A stretch of DNA of 64,000 nucleotides from Chrysogorgia sp. JL179-B06 (Eukaryota > Cnidaria > Anthozoa > Scleralcyonacea > Chrysogorgiidae): contig JAYKKM010000007.1 in the NCBI GenBank assembly GCA_035772405.1, forward strand, positions 176,501 through 240,500. The letters are read 5' to 3'. How positions within the stretch are numbered: position 1 is the first letter of the stretch; each line of letters begins with the position of its first letter. The translations under genes and the position numbers were made by a program. This document shows positions 40,301 through 55,594 of the stretch, piece by piece. Below the pieces are notes generated by a model, which was not told where the DNA came from, ran no database searches, and saw only the letters and a program-made list of their open reading frames with translations.

Positions 40301-43300
40301 ATTTACGCTAGTTTCTGCTCATATTAATACCTAAGGCATTATTTAGGCTATATTTTCATATTTTAAGCTTATTTTGACAAGTTAAAAATGGTCGAAAATC
40401 GTCAAAAAGTTAAGGTTAACCCCTTTACTTTTTGGCCAAATTTGGCCATTTTTGCCAACTTTTTGGATGTCCAAAAATGACTAAATATACGCTAGTTTCT
40501 GCTCATATTAATACCTAAGGCATTATTTAGGCTATATTTTCATATTTTAAGCTTATTTTGACAAGTTAAAAATGGTCGAAAATCGTCAAAAAGTTAAGGT
40601 TAACCCCTTTACTTTTTGGCCAAATTTGGCCATTTTTGCCAACTTTTTGGATGTCCAAAAATGACTAAATATACGCTAGTTTCTGCTCATATTAATACCT
40701 AAGGCATTATTTAGGCTATATTTTCATATTTTAAGCTTATTTTGACAAGTTAAAAATGGTCGAAAATCGTCAAAAAGTTAAGGTTAACCCCTTTACTTTT
40801 TGGCCAAATTTGGCCATTTTTGCCAACTTTTTGGATGTCCAAAAATGACTAAATATACGCTAGTTTCTGCTCATATTAATACCTAAGGCATTATTTAGGC
40901 TATATTTTCATATTTTAAGCTTATTTTGACAAGTTAAAAATGGTCGAAAATCGTCAAAAAGTTAAGGTTAACCCCTTTACTTTTTGGTCAAATTTGGCCA
41001 TTTTTGCCAACTTTTTGGATGTCCAAAAATGACTAAATATACGCTAGTTTCTGCTCATATTAATACCTAAGGCATTATTTAGGCTATATTTTCATATTTT
41101 AAGCTTATTTTGACAAGTTAAAAATGGTCGAAAATCGTCAAAAAGTTAAGGTTAACCCCTTTACTTTTTGGCCATTTTTGCCAACTTTTTGAATGTCCAA
41201 AAATGACTAAATATACGCTAGTTTCTGCTCATATTAATACCTAAGGCATTATTTAGGCTATATTTTCATATTTTAAGCTTATTTTGACAAGTTAAAAATG
41301 GTCGAAAATCGTCAAAAAGTTAAGGTTAACCCCTTTACTTTTTGGCCAAATTTGGCCATTTTTGCCAACTTTTTGGATGTCCAAAAATGACTAAATATAC
41401 GCTAGTTTCTGCTCATATTAATACCTAAGGCATTATTTAGGCTATATTTTCATATTTTAAGCTTATTTTGACAAGTTAAAAATGGTCGAAAATCGTCAAA
41501 AAGTTAAGGTTAACCCCTTTACTTTTTGGCCAAATTTGGCCATTTTTGCCAACTTTTTGGATGTCCAAAAATGACTAAATATACGCTAGTTTCTGCTCAT
41601 ATTAATACCTAAGGCATTATTTAGGCTATATTTTCATATTTTAAGCTTATTTTGACAAGTTAAAAATGGTCGAAAATCGTCAAAAAGTTAAGGTTAACCC
41701 CTTTACTTTTTGGCCAAATTTGGCCATTTTTGCCAACTTTTTGGATGTCCAAAAATGACTAAATTTACGCTAGTTTCTGCTCATATTAATACCTAAGGCA
41801 TTATTTAGGCTATATTTTCATATTTTAAGCTTATTTTGACAAGTTAAAAATGGTCGAAAATCGTCAAAAAGTTAAGGTTAACCCCTTTACTTTTTGGCCA
41901 AATTTGGCCATTTTTGCCAACTTTTTGGATGTCCAAAAATGACTAAATTTACGCTAGTTTTCTGCTCATATTAATACCTAAGGCATTATTTAGGCTATAT
42001 TTTCATATTTTAAGCTTATTTTGACAAGTTAAAAATGGTCGAAAATCGTCAAAAAGTTAAGGTTAACCCCTTTACTTTTTGGCCAAATTTGGCCATTTTT
42101 GCCAACTTTTTGGATGTCCAAAAATGACTAAATTTACGCTAGTTTCTGCTCATATTAATACCTAAGGCATTATTTAGGCTATATTTTCATATTTTAAGCT
42201 TATTTTGACAAGTTAAAAATGGTCGAAAATCGTCAAAAAGTTAAGGTTAACCCCTTTACTTTTTGGCCAAATTTGGCCATTTTTGCCAACTTTTTGGATG
42301 TCCAAAAATGACTAAATTTACGCTAGTTTCTGCTCATATTAATACCTAAGGCATTATTTAGGCTATATTTTCATATTTTAAGCTTATTTTGACAAGTTAA
42401 AAATGGTCGAAAATCGTCAAAAAGTTAAGGTTAACCCCTTTACTTTTTGGCCAAATTTGGCCATTTTTGCCAACTTTTTGGATGTCCAAAAATGACTAAA
42501 TATACGCTAGTTTCTGCTCATATTAATACCTAAGGCATTATTTAGGCTATATTTTCATATTTTAAGCTTATTTTGACAAGTTAAAAATGGTCGAAAATCG
42601 TCAAAAAGTTAAGGTTAACCCCTTTACTTTTTGGCCAAATTTGGCCATTTTTGCCAACTGTTTAGATGTCCAAAAATGACTAAATTTACGCTAGTTTCTG
42701 CTCATATTAATACCTAAGGCATTATTTAGGCTATATTTTCATATTTTAAGCTTATTTTGACAAGTTAAAAAGGGTCGAAAATCGTCAAAAAGTTAAGGTT
42801 AACCCCTTTACTTTTTGGCCAAATTTGGCCAACTTTTTGGATGTCCAAAAATGACTAAATATACGCTAGTTTCTGCTCATTAATATTTAAGCTTATTTTG
42901 ACAAGTTAAAAATGGTCGAAAATCGTCAAAAAGTTAAGGTTAACCCCTTTACTTTTTGGCCAAATTTGGCCATTTTTGCCAAATGTTTAGATGTCCAAAA
43001 ATGACTAAATATACGCTAGTTTCTGCTCATATTAATACCTAAGGCATTATTTAGGCTATATTTTCATATTTTAAGCTTATTTTGACAAGTTAAAAATGGT
43101 CGAAAATCGTCAAAAAGTTAAGGTTAACCCCTTTACTTTTTGGCCAAATTTGGCCATTTTTGCCAACTTTTTGGATGTCCAAAAATGACTAAATATACGC
43201 TAGTTTCTGCTCATATTAATACCTAAGGCATTATTTAGGCTATATTTTCATATTTTAAGCTTATTTTGACAAGTTAAAAATGGTCGAAAATCGTCAAAAA

Positions 43301-46300
43301 GTTAAGGTTAACCCCTTTACTTTTTGGCCAAATTTGGCCATTTTTGCCAACTTTTTGGATGTCCAAAAATGACTAAATATACGCTAGTTTCTGCTCATAT
43401 TAATACCTAAGGCATTATTTAGGCTATATTTTCATATTTTAAGCTTATTTTGACAAGTTAAAAATGGTCGAAAATCGTCAAAAAGTTAAGGTTAACCCCT
43501 TTACTTTTTGGCAAATTTGGCCATTTTTGCCAACTTTTTGAATGTCCAAAAATGACTAAATATTTACGCTAGTTTCTGCTCATATTAATACCTAAGGCAT
43601 TATTTAGGCTATATTTTCATATTTTAAGCTTATTTTGACAAGTTAAAAATGGTCGAAAATCGTCAAAAAGTTAAGGTTAACCCCTTTACTTTTTGGCCAA
43701 ATTTGGCCATTTTTGCCAACTTTTTGGATGTCCAAAAATGACTAAATATACGCTAGTTTCTGCTCATATTAATACCTAAGGCATTATTTAGGCTATATTT
43801 TCATATTTTAAGCTTATTTTGACAAGTTAAAAATGGTCGAAAATCGTCAAAAAGTTAAGGTTAACCCCTTTACTTTTTGGCCAAATTTGGCCATTTTTGC
43901 CAACTTTTTGGATGTCCAAAAATGACTAAATATACGCTAGTTTCTGCTCATATTAATACCTAAGGCATTATTTAGGCTATATTTTCATATTTTAAGCTTA
44001 TTTTGACAAGTTAAAAATGGTCGAAAATCGTCAAAAAGTTAAGGTTAACCCCTTTACTTTTTGGCCAAATTTGGCCATTTTTGCCAACTTTTTGGATGTC
44101 CAAAAATGACTAAATATACGCTAGTTTCTGCTCATATTAATACCTAAGGCATTATTTAGGCTATATTTTCATATTTTAAGCTTATTTTGACAAGTTAAAA
44201 ATGGTCGAAAATCGTCAAAAAGTTAAGGTTAACCCCTTTACTTTTTGGCCAAATTTGGCCATTTTTGCCAACTTTTTGGATGTCCAAAAATGACTAAATT
44301 TACGCTAGTTTCTGCTCATATTAATACCTAAGGCATTATTTAGGCTATATTTTCATATTTTAAGCTTATTTTGACAAGTTAAAAATGGTCGAAAATCGTC
44401 AAAAAGTTAAGGTTAACCCCTTTACTTTTTGGCCAAATTTGGCCATTTTTGCCAACTTTTTGGATGTCCAAAAATGACTAAATATACGCTAGTTTCTGCT
44501 CATATTAATACCTAAGGCATTATTTAGGCTATATTTTCATATTTTAAGCTTATTTTGACAAGTTAAAAATGGTCGAAAATCGTCAAAAAGTTAAGGTTAA
44601 CCCCTTTACTTTTTGGCCAAATTTGGCCATTTTTGCCAACTTTTTGGATGTCCAAAAATGACTAAATATACGCTAGTTTCTGCTCATATTAATACCTAAG
44701 GCATTATTTAGGCTATATTTTCATATTTTAAGCTTATTTTGACAAGTTAAAAATGGTCGAAAATCGTCAAAAAGTTAAGGTTAACCCCTTTACTTTTTGG
44801 CCAAATTTGGCCATTTTTGCCAACTTTTTGGATGTCCAAAAATGACTAAATATACGCTAGTTTCTGCTCATATTAATACCTAAGGCATTATTTAGGCTAT
44901 ATTTTCATATTTTAAGCTTATTTTGACAAGTTAAAAATGGTCGAAAATCGTCAAAAAGTTAAGGTTAACCCCTTTACTTTTTGGCCAAATTTGGCCATTT
45001 TTGCCAACTTTTTGGATGTCCAAAAATGACTAAATTACGCTAGTTTATGCTCATATTAATACCTAAGGCATTATTTAGGCTATATTTTCATATTTTAAGC
45101 TTATTTTGACAAGTTAAAAATGGTCGAAAATCGTCAAAAAGTTAAGGTTAACCCCTTTACTTTTTGGCCAAATTTGGCCATTTTTGCCAACTTTTTGGAT
45201 GTCCAAAAATGACTAAATTTACGCTAGTTTCTGCTCATATTAATACCTAAGGCATTATTTAGGCTATATTTTCATATTTTAAGCTTATTTTGACAAGTTA
45301 AAAATGGTCGAAAATCGTCAAAAAGTTAAGGTTAACCCCTTTACTTTTTGGCCATTTTTGCCAACTTTTTGGATGTCCAAAAATGACAAAAAAAACGCTA
45401 GTTTCTGCTCATATTAATACCTAAGGCATTATTTAGGCTATATTTTCATATTTTAAGCTTATTTTGACAAGTTAAAAATGGTCGAAAATCGTCAAAAAGT
45501 TAAGGTTAACCCCTTTACTTTTTGGCCAAATTTGGCCATTTTTGCCAACTTTTTGGATGTCCAAAAATGACTAAATATACGCTAGTTTCTGCTCATATTA
45601 ATACCTAAGGCATTATTTAGGCTATATTTTCATATTTTAAGCTTATTTTGACAAGTTAAAAATGGTCGAAAATCGTCAAAAAGTTAAGGTTAACTCCTTT
45701 ACTTTTTGGTCAAATTTGGCCATTTTTGCCAACTTTTTGGATGTCCAAAAATGACTAAATATACGCTAGTTCCTGCTCATATTAATACCTAAGGCATTAT
45801 TTAGGCTATATTTTCATATTTTAAGCTTATTTTGACAAGTTAAAAATGGTCGAAAATCGTCAAAAAGTTAAGGTTAACCCCTTTACTTTTTGGCCAAATT
45901 TGGCCATTTTTGCCAACTTTTTGAATGTCCAAAAATGACTAAATATACGCTAGTTTCTGCTCATATTAATACCTAAGGCATTATTTAGGCTATATTTTCA
46001 TATTTTAAGCTTATTTTGACAAGTTAAAAATGGTCGAAAATCGTCAAAAAGTTAAGGTTAACCCCTTTACTTTTTGGCCAAATTTGGCCATTTTTGCCAA
46101 CTTTTTGGATGTCCAAAAATGACTAAATTTACGCTAGTTTCTGCTCATATTAATACCTAAGGCATTATTTAGGCTATATTTTCATATTTTAAGCTTATTT
46201 TGACAAGTTAAAAATGGTCGAAAATCGTCAAAAAGTTAAGGTTAACCCCTTTACTTTTTGGCCAAATTTGGCTATTTTGCCAACTTTTTGTATGTCCAAA

Positions 46301-49300
46301 AATGACTAAATATACGCTAGCTTCTGCTCATATTAATACCTAAGGCATTATTTAGGCTATATTTTCATATTTTAAGCTTATTTTGACAAGTTAAAAATGG
46401 TCGAAAATCGTCAAAAAGTTAAGGTTAACCCCTTTACTTTTTGGCCAAATTTGGCCATTTTTGCCAACTTTTTGAATGTCCAAAAATGACTAAATATACG
46501 CTAGTTTCTGCTCATATTAATACCTAAGGCATTATTTAGGCTATATTTTCATATTTTAAGCTTATTTTGACAAGTTAAAAATGGTCGAAAATCGTCAAAA
46601 AGTTAAGGTTAACCCCTTTACTTTTTGGCCAAATTTGGCCATTTTTGCCAACTTTTTGGATGTCCAAAAATGACTAAATTACGCTAGTTTCTGCTCATAT
46701 TAATACCTAAGGCATTATTTAGGCTATATTTTCATATTTTAAGCTTATTTTGACAAGTTAAAAATGGTCGAAAATCGTCAAAAAGTTAAGGTTAACCCCT
46801 TTACTTTTTGGCCAAATTTGGCCATTTTTGCCAACTTTTTGAATGTCCAAAAATGACTAAATTTACGCTAGTTTCTGCTCATATTAATACCTAAGGCATT
46901 ATTTAGGCTATATTTTCATATTTTAAGCTTATTTTGACAAGTTAAAAATGGTCGAAAATCGTCAAAAAGTTAAGGTTAACCCCTTTACTTTTTGGCCAAA
47001 TTTGGCCATTTTTGCCAACTTTTTGGATGTCCAAAAATGACTAAATATACGCTAGTTTCTGCTCATATTAATACCTAAGGCATTATTTAGGCTATATTTT
47101 CATATTTTAAGCTTATTTTGACAAGTTAAAAATGGTCGAAAATCGTCAAAAAGTTAAGGTTAACCCCTTTACTTTTTGGCCAAATTTGGCCATTTTTGCC
47201 AACTTTTTGGATGTCCAAAAATGACTAAATATACGCTAGTTTCTGCTCATATTAATACCTAAGGCATTATTTAGGCTATATTTTCATATTTTAAGCTTAT
47301 TTTGACAAGTTAAAAATGGTCGAAAATCGTCAAAAAGTTAAGGTTAACCCCTTTACTTTTTGGCCAAATTTGGCCATTTTTGCCAACTTTTTGGATGTCC
47401 AAAAATGACTAAATTTACGCTAGTTTCTGCTCATATTAATACCTAAGGCATTATTTAGGCTATATTTTCATATTTTAAGCTTATTTTGACAAGTTAAAAA
47501 TGGTCGAAAATCGTCAAAAAGTTAAGGTTAACCCCTTTACTTTTTGGCCAAATTTGGCCATTTTTGCCAACTTTTTGGATGTCCAAAAATGACTAAATTT
47601 ACGCTAGTTTCTGCTCATATTAATACCTAAGGCATTATTTAGGCTATATTTTCATATTTTAAGCTTATTTTGACAAGTTAAAAATGGTCGAAAATCGTCA
47701 AAAAGTTAAGGTTAACCCCTTTACTTTTTGGCCAAATTTGGCCATTTTTGCCAACTTTTTGGATGTCCAAAAATGACTAAATTTACGCTAGTTTCTGCTC
47801 ATATTAATACCTAAGGCATTATTTAGGCTATATTTTCATATTTTAAGCTTATTTTGACAAGTTAAAAATGGTCGAAAATCGTCAAAAAGTTAAGGTTAAC
47901 CCCTTTACTTTTTGGCCAAATTTGGCCATTTTTGCCAACTTTTTGGATGTCCAAAAATGACTAAATTTACGCTAGTTTTCTGCTCATATTAATACCTAAG
48001 GCATTATTTAGGCTATATTTTCATATTTTAAGCTTATTTTGACAAGTTAAAAATGGTCGAAAATCGTCAAAAAGTTAAGGTTAACCCCTTTACTTTTTGG
48101 CCAAATTTGGCCATTTTTGCCAACTTTTTGGATGTCCAAAAATGACTAAATTTACGCTAGTTTCTGCTCATATTAATACCTAAGGCATTATTTAGGCTAT
48201 ATTTTCATATTTTAAGCTTATTTTGACAAGTTAAAAATGGTCGAAAATCGTCAAAAAGTTAAGGTTAACCCCTTTACTTTTTGGCCAAATTTGGCCATTT
48301 TTGCCAACTTTTTGGATGTCCAAAAATGACTAAATATACGCTAGTTTCTGCTCATATTAATACCTAAGGCATTATTTAGGCTATATTTTCATATTTTAAG
48401 CTTATTTTGACAAGTTAAAAATGGTCGAAAATCGTCAAAAAGTTAAGGTTAACCCCTTTACTTTTTGGCCAAATTTGGCCATTTTTGCCAACTTTTTGGA
48501 TGTCCAAAAATGACTAAATTTACGCTAGTTTCTGCTCATATTAATACCTAAGGCATTATTTAGGCTATATTTTCATATTTTAAGCTTATTTTGACAAGTT
48601 AAAAATGGTCGAAAATCGTCAAAAAGTTAAGGTTAACCCCTTTACTTTTTGGCCAAATTTGGCCATTTTTGCCAACTTTTTGGATGTCCAAAAATGACTA
48701 AATATACGCTAGTTTCTGCTCATATTAATACCTAAGGCATTATTTAGGCTATATTTTCATATTTTAAGCTTATTTTGACAAGTTAAAAATGGTCGAAAAT
48801 CGTCAAAAAGTTAAGGTTAACCCCTTTACTTTTTGGCCATTTTTGCCAACTTTTTGGATGTCCAAAAATGACTAAATTTACGCTAGTTTCTGCTCATATT
48901 AATACCTAAGGCATTATTTAGGCTATATTTTCATATTTTAAGCTTATTTTGACAAGTTAAAAATGGTCGAAAATCGTCAAAAAGTTAAGGTTAACCCCTT
49001 TACTTTTTGGCCAAATTTGGCCATTTTTGCCAACTTTTTGGATGTCCAAAAATGACTAAATTTATACGCTAGTTTCTGCTCATATTAATACCTAAGGCAT
49101 TATTTAGGCTATATTTTCATATTTTAAGCTTATTTTGACAAGTTAAAAATGGTCGAAAATCGTCAAAAAGTTAAGGTTAACCCCTTTACTTTTTGGCCAA
49201 ATTTGGCCATTTTTGCCAACTTTTTGGATGTCCAAAAATGACTAAATATACGCTAGTTTCTGCTCATATTAATACCTAAGTCATTATTTAGGCTATATTT

Positions 49301-52300
49301 TCATATTTTAAGCTTATTTTGACAAGTTAAAAATGGTCGAAAATCGTCAAAAAGTTAAGGTTAACCCCTTTACTTTTTGGCCAAATTTGGCCATTTTTGC
49401 CAACTTTTTGGATGTCCAAAAATGACTAAATTTACGCTAGTTTCTGCTCATATTAATACCTAAGGCATTATTTAGGCTATATTTTCATATTTTAAGCTTA
49501 TTTTGACAAGTTAAAAATGGTCGAAAATCGTCAAAAAGTTAAGGTTAACCCCTTTACTTTTTGGCCAAATTTGGCCATTTTTGCCAACTTTTTGGATGTC
49601 CAAAAATGACTAAATTTACGCTAGTTTCTGCTCATATTAATACCTAAGGCATTATTTAGGCTATATTTTCATATATTTTAAGCTTATTTTGACAAGTTAA
49701 AAATGGTCGAAAATCGTCAAAAAGTTAAGGTTAACCCCTTTACTTTTTGGCCAAATTTGGCCATTTTTGCCAACTTTTTGGATGTCCAAAAATGACTAAA
49801 TATACGCTAGTTTCTGCTCATATTAATACCTAAGGCATTATTTAGGCTATATTTTCATATTTTAAGCTTATTTTGACAAGTTAAAAATGGTCGAAAATCG
49901 TCAAAAAGTTAAGGTTAACCCCTTTACTTTTTGGCCAAATTTGGCCATTTTTGCCAACTTTTTGGATGTCCAAAAATGACTAAATTTACGCTAGTTTCTG
50001 CTCATATTAATACCTAAGGCATTATTTAGGCTATATTTTCATATTTTAAGCTTATTTTGACAAGTTAAAAATGGTCGAAAATCGTCAAAAAGTTAAGGTT
50101 AACCCCTTTACTTTTTGGCCAAATTTGGCCATTTTTGCCAACTTTTTGGATGTCCAAAAATGACTAAATTTACGCTAGTTTCTGCTCATATTAATACCTA
50201 AGGCATTATTTAGGCTATATTTTCATATTTTAAGCTTATTTTGACAAGTTAAAAATGGTCGAAAATCGTCAAAAAGTTAAGGTTAACCCCTTTACTTTTT
50301 GGCCAAATTTGGCCATTTTTGCCAACTTTTTGGATGTCCAAAAATGACTAAATTTACGCTAGTTTCTGCTCATATTAATACCTAAGGCATTATTTAGGCT
50401 ATATTTTCATATTTTAAGCTTATTTTGACAAGTTAAAAATGGTCGAAAATCGTCAAAAAGTTAAGGTTAACCCCTTTACTTTTTGGCCAAATTTGGCCAT
50501 TTTTGCCAACTTTTTGGATGTCCAAAAATGACTAAAAATTTACGCTAGTTTCTGCTCATATTAATACCTAAGGCATTATTTAGGCTATATTTTCATATTT
50601 TAAGCTTATTTTGACAAGTTAAAAATGGTCGAAAATCGTCAAAAAGTTAAGGTTAACCCCTTTACTTTTTGGCCAAATTTGGCCATTTTTGCCAACTTTT
50701 TGGATGTCCAAAAATGACTAAATTTACGCTAGTTTCTGCTCATATTAATACCTAAGGCATTATTTAGGCTATATTTTCATATTTTAAGCTTATTTTGACA
50801 AGTTAAAAATGGTCGAAAATCGTCAAAAAGTTAAGGTTAACCCCTTTACTTTTTGGCCAAATTTGGCCATTTTTGCCAACTTTTTGGATGTCCAAAAATG
50901 ACTAAAATTTACGCTAGTTTCTGCTCATATTAATACCTAAGGCATTATTTAGGCTATATTTTCATATTTTAAGCTTATTTTGACAAGTTAAAAATGGTCG
51001 AAAATCGTCAAAAAGTTAAGGTTAACCCCTTTACTTTTTGGCCAAATTTGGCCATTTTTGCCAACTTTTTGGATGTCCAAAAATGACTAAATATACGCTA
51101 GTTTCTGCTCATATTAATACCTAAGGCATTATTTAGGCTATATTTTCATATTTTAAGCTTATTTTGACAAGTTAAAAATGGTCGAAAATCGTCAAAAAGT
51201 TAAGGTTAACCCCTTTACTTTTTGGCCAAATTTGGCCATGCCAACTTTTTGGATGTCCAAAAATGACTAAATATACGCTAGTTTCTGCTCATATTAATAC
51301 CTAAGGCATTATTTAGGCTATATTTTCATATTTTAAGCTTATTTTGACAAGTTAAAAATGGTCGAAAATCGTCAAAAAGTTAAGGTTAACCCCTTTACTT
51401 TTTGGCCAAATTTGGCCATTTTTGCCAACTTTTTGGATGTCCAAAAATGACTAAATATACGCTAGTTTCTGCTCATATTAATACCTAAGGCATTATTTAG
51501 GCTATATTTTCATATTTTAAGCTTATTTTGACAAGTTAAAAATGGTCGAAAATCGTCAAAAAGTTAAGGTTAACCCCTTTACTTTTTTTGGCCATTTTTG
51601 CCAACTTTTTGGATGTCCAAAAATGACTAAATTTACGCTAGTTTCTGCTCATATTAATACCTAAGGCATTATTTAGGCTATATTTTCATATTTTAAGCTT
51701 ATTTTGACAAGTTAAAAATGGTCGAAAATCGTCAAAAAGTTAAGGTTAACCCCTTTACTTTTTGGCCAAATTTGGCCATTTTTGCCAACTTTTTGGATGT
51801 CCAAAAATGACTAAATTTACGCTAGTTTCTGCTCATATTAATACCTAAGGCATTATTTAGGCTATATTTTCATATTTTAAGCTTATTTTGACAAGTTAAA
51901 AATGGTCGAAAATCGTCAAAAAGTTAAGGTTAACCCCTTTACTTTTTGGCCAAATTTGGCCATTTTTGCCAACTTTTTTGGATGTCCAAAAATGACTAAA
52001 TTTACGCTAGTTTCTGCTCATATTAATACCTAAGGCATTATTTAGGCTATATTTTCATATTTTAAGCTTATTTTGACAAGTTAAAAATGGTCGAAAATCG
52101 TCAAAAAGTTAAGGTTAACCCCTTTACTTTTTGGCCAAATTTGGCCATTTTTGCCAAACTTTTTGGATGTCCAAAAATGACTAAATTACGCTAGTTTCTG
52201 CTCATATTAATACCTAAGGCATTATTTAGGCTATATTTTCATATTTTAAGCTTATTTTGACAAGTTAAAAATGGTCGAAAATCGTCAAAAAGTTAAGGTT

Positions 52301-55010
52301 AACCCCTTTACTTTTTGGCCAAATTTGGCCATTTTTGCCAACTTTTTGGATGTCCAAAAATGACTAAATATACGCTAGTTTCTGCTCATATTAATACCTA
52401 AGGCATTATTTAGGCTATATTTTCATATTTTAAGCTTATTTTGACAAGTTAAAAATGGTCGAAAATCGTCAAAAAGTTAAGGTTAACCCCTTTACTTTTT
52501 GTTCAAATTTGGCCATTTTTGCCAAATTTTTGATTTCCAAAAATGACTAAATTTACGCTAGTTTCTGCTCATATTAATACCTAAGGCATTATTTAGGCTA
52601 TATTTTCGTATTTTAAGCTTATTTTGACAAGTTAAAATGGGTCGAAAATCGTCAAAAAGTTAAGGTTAACCCCTTTACTTTTTGGCCAAATTTGGCCATT
52701 TTTGCCAACATTTTTGGATGTCCAAAAATGACTAAATTTACGCTAGTTTCTGCTCATATTAATACCTAAGGCATTATTTAGGCTATATTTTCATATTTTA
52801 AGCTTATTTTGACAAGTTAAAAATGGTCGAAAATCGTCAAAAAGTTAAGGTTAACCCCTTTACTTTTTGGCCAAATTTGGCCATTTTTGCCAACTTTTTG
52901 GATGTCCAAAAATGACTAAATTTACGCTAGTTTCTGCTCATATTAATACCTAAGGCATTATTTAGGCTATATTTTCATATTTTAAGCTTATTTTGACAAG
53001 TTAAAAATGGTCGAAAATCGTCAAAAAGTTAAGGTTAACCCCTTTACTTTTTGGCCAAATTTGGCCATTTTTGCCAACTTTTTGGATGTCCAAAAATGAC
53101 TAAATTTACGCTAGTTTCTGCTCATATTAATACCTAAGGCATTATTTAGGCTATATTTTCATATTTTAAGCTTATTTTGACAAGTTAAAAATGGTCGAAA
53201 ATCGTCAAAAAGTTAAGGTTAACCCCTTTACTTTTTGGCCAAATTTGGCCACTTTTTTGGATGTCCAAAAATGACTAAATTTACGCTAGTTTCTGCTCAT
53301 ATTAATACCTAAGGCATTATTTAGGCTATATTTTCATATTTTAAGCTTATTTTGACAAGTTAAAAATGGTCGAAAATCGTCAAAAAGTTAAGGTTAACCC
53401 CTTTACTTTTTGGCCAAATTTGGCCAATTTTTTGGATGTCCAAAAATGACTAAATTTACGCTAGTTTCTGCTCATATTAATACCTAAGGCATTATTTAGG
53501 CTATATTTTCATATTTTAAGCTTATTTTGACAAGTTAAAAATGGTCGAAAATCGTCAAAAAGTTAAGGTTAACCCCTTTACTTTTTGGCCAAATTTGGCC
53601 ACTTTTGTCAAATTTTTGGATGTCCAAAAATGACTAAATTTACGCTAGTTTCTGCTGATCATATTAATACCTAAGGCATTATTTAGGCTATATTTTCATA
53701 TTTTAAGCTTATTTTGACAAGTTAAAAATGGTCGAAAATCGTCAAAAAGTTAAGGTTAACCCCTTTACTTTTTGGCCAAATTTGGCCATTTTTGCCAACT
53801 TTTTGGATGTCCAAAAATGACTAAATTTACGCTAGTTTCTGCTCATATTAATACCTAAGGCATTATTTAGGCTATATTTTCATATTTTAAGCTTATTTTG
53901 ACAAGTTAAAAATGGTCGAAAATCGTCAAAAAGTTAAGGTTAACCCCTTTACTTTTTGGCCAAATTTGGCCATTTTTGCCAAATTTTTGGATGTCCAAAA
54001 ATGACTAAATTTACGCTAGTTTCTGCTCATATTAATACCTAAGGCATTATTTAGGCTATATTTTCATATTTTAAGCTTATTTTGACAAGTTAAAAATGGT
54101 CGAAAATCGTCAAAAAGTTAAGGTTAACCCCTTTACTTTTTGGCCAAATTTGGCCATTTTTGCCAAATTTTTGGATGTCCAAAAATGACTAAATTTACGC
54201 TAGTTTCTGCTCATATTAATACCTAAGGCATTATTTAGGCTATATTTTCATATTTTAAGCTTATTTTGACAAGTTAAAAAATGGTCGAAAATCGTCAAAA
54301 AGTTAAGGTTAACCCTTTAAACTTTTTGGCCAAATTTGGCCATTTTTGCCAACTTATTGATGTCCAAAAAATGACTAATCACGCTAGTTTCTGCTCATAA
54401 TAATACCTAAGGCATTATTTAGGCTATATTTTCATATTTTAAGCTTATTTTGACAAGTTAAAAATGGTCGAAAATCGTCAAAAAGTTAAGGTTAACCCCT
54501 TTACTTTTTGGCCAAATTTGGCCATTTTTGCCAACTTTTTGGATGTCCAAAAATGACTAAATATACGCTAGTTTCTGCTCATATTAATACCTAAGGCATT
54601 ATTTAGGCTATATTTTCATATTTTAAGCTTATTTTGACAAGTTAAAAATGGTCGAAAATCGTCAAAAAGTTAAGGTTAACCCCTTTACTTTTTGGCCAAA
54701 TTTGGCCATTTTTGCCAAACTTTTTGGATGTCCAAAAATGACTAAATTTACGCTAGTTTCTGCTCATATTAATACCTAAGGCATTATTTAGGCTATATTT
54801 TCATATTTTAAGCTTATTTTGACAAGTTAAAAATGGTCGAAAATCGTCAAAAAGTTAAGGTTAACCCCTTTACTTTTTGGCAAATTTGGCCATTTTTGCC
54901 AACTTTTTTGGATGTCCAAAAATGACTACGCTAGTTTCTGCTCATATTTCTAAAGGCATTATTTAGGCTATATTTTCATATAAGCTTATTTTGGTAAAAA
55001 TCGAATTTTC
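31331..55010 (+). repeat. Satellite array A: about 128 tandem monomers of 184 bp
   Basis: Successive copies of ACGCTAGTTTCTGCTCAT are 184 bp apart (for example GCTAG at 31871, 32055, 32239, 32423). Monomers are about 30% GC and nearly identical; differences are mostly ATATACGC versus TTTACGC, GGATG versus GAATG, and loss of CAAATTTGG. Each monomer has one HindIII site in TAAGCTTA, the palindromes GGTTAACC and GGCCAAATTTGGCC, and the near-palindrome TTTTTGGATGTCCAAAAA. Shortened monomers occur at about 37190, 42830-42900 and 51235. The copies near 53230-55010 become steadily more diverged. No frame of useful length crosses the monomer, so it is non-coding. Confidence 0.97.
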
Positions 55011-55081
55011 GTCAAAAAGTTAAAAGTTTTTTTAAAATCGTAAAATTTAAGTTTTCCCTTTATCAAATCGTTCTTTATTTA

Positions 55082-55594
55082 TTGGATCCTTTTCGTGCTC
55101 CTTCGTATAAGGCGCAAGAAGATATGGAGCTTAGATTATTAGAATGTTTATCTCAAAAACAAGGAAATTATTTACTTGGGGATTTGAATATTGATTATTT
55201 AAATTCTTCAGACTTTAACAAGAAACTTGTAAAAACTCTGCTCTCCCTGCAACTAACACAACTTATTTCTGAAGTTACTAGACCCATATCTGGAAAATGC
55301 CTAGATCACTTATGGTCGAGTCATCCTGAACGGATCAGGTTTGTTCGAACAGAAAATAGTGGACTCTCCGATCATCTGCCAATATTTGCTGTAAGAACTT
55401 ACAAGCAGAAGTCACGCTGTGATGGTCAGCATACCATGATTTCCTACAGGGATTTTAAATCAATGGATGAGAAAAATTTCTCGCTGATCTGCATAATGTC
55501 CCTTGGGACGGTGCATTTGTTTTTGAAGATCCAGATGACATCATTGATGCTTTATGAGCTATTTAATGACATAATTAATGTTAATGTGCATTAA
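55082..55594 (+). pseudogene. Endonuclease domain fragment of the non-LTR element
   Basis: The frame reads DPFRAPSYKAQEDMELRLLE, then GNYLLGDLNIDYLN, which contains the GDxN metal/catalytic motif, and SGLSDHLPIFAV, which contains the SDH motif with the general-base histidine. These are the last conserved blocks of an exonuclease-endonuclease-phosphatase fold endonuclease. Near 55480 the coding sequence moves to another frame (ADLHNVPWDGAFVFEDPDD), then meets stops at 55556. The first half of the domain is missing. Confidence 0.85.
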
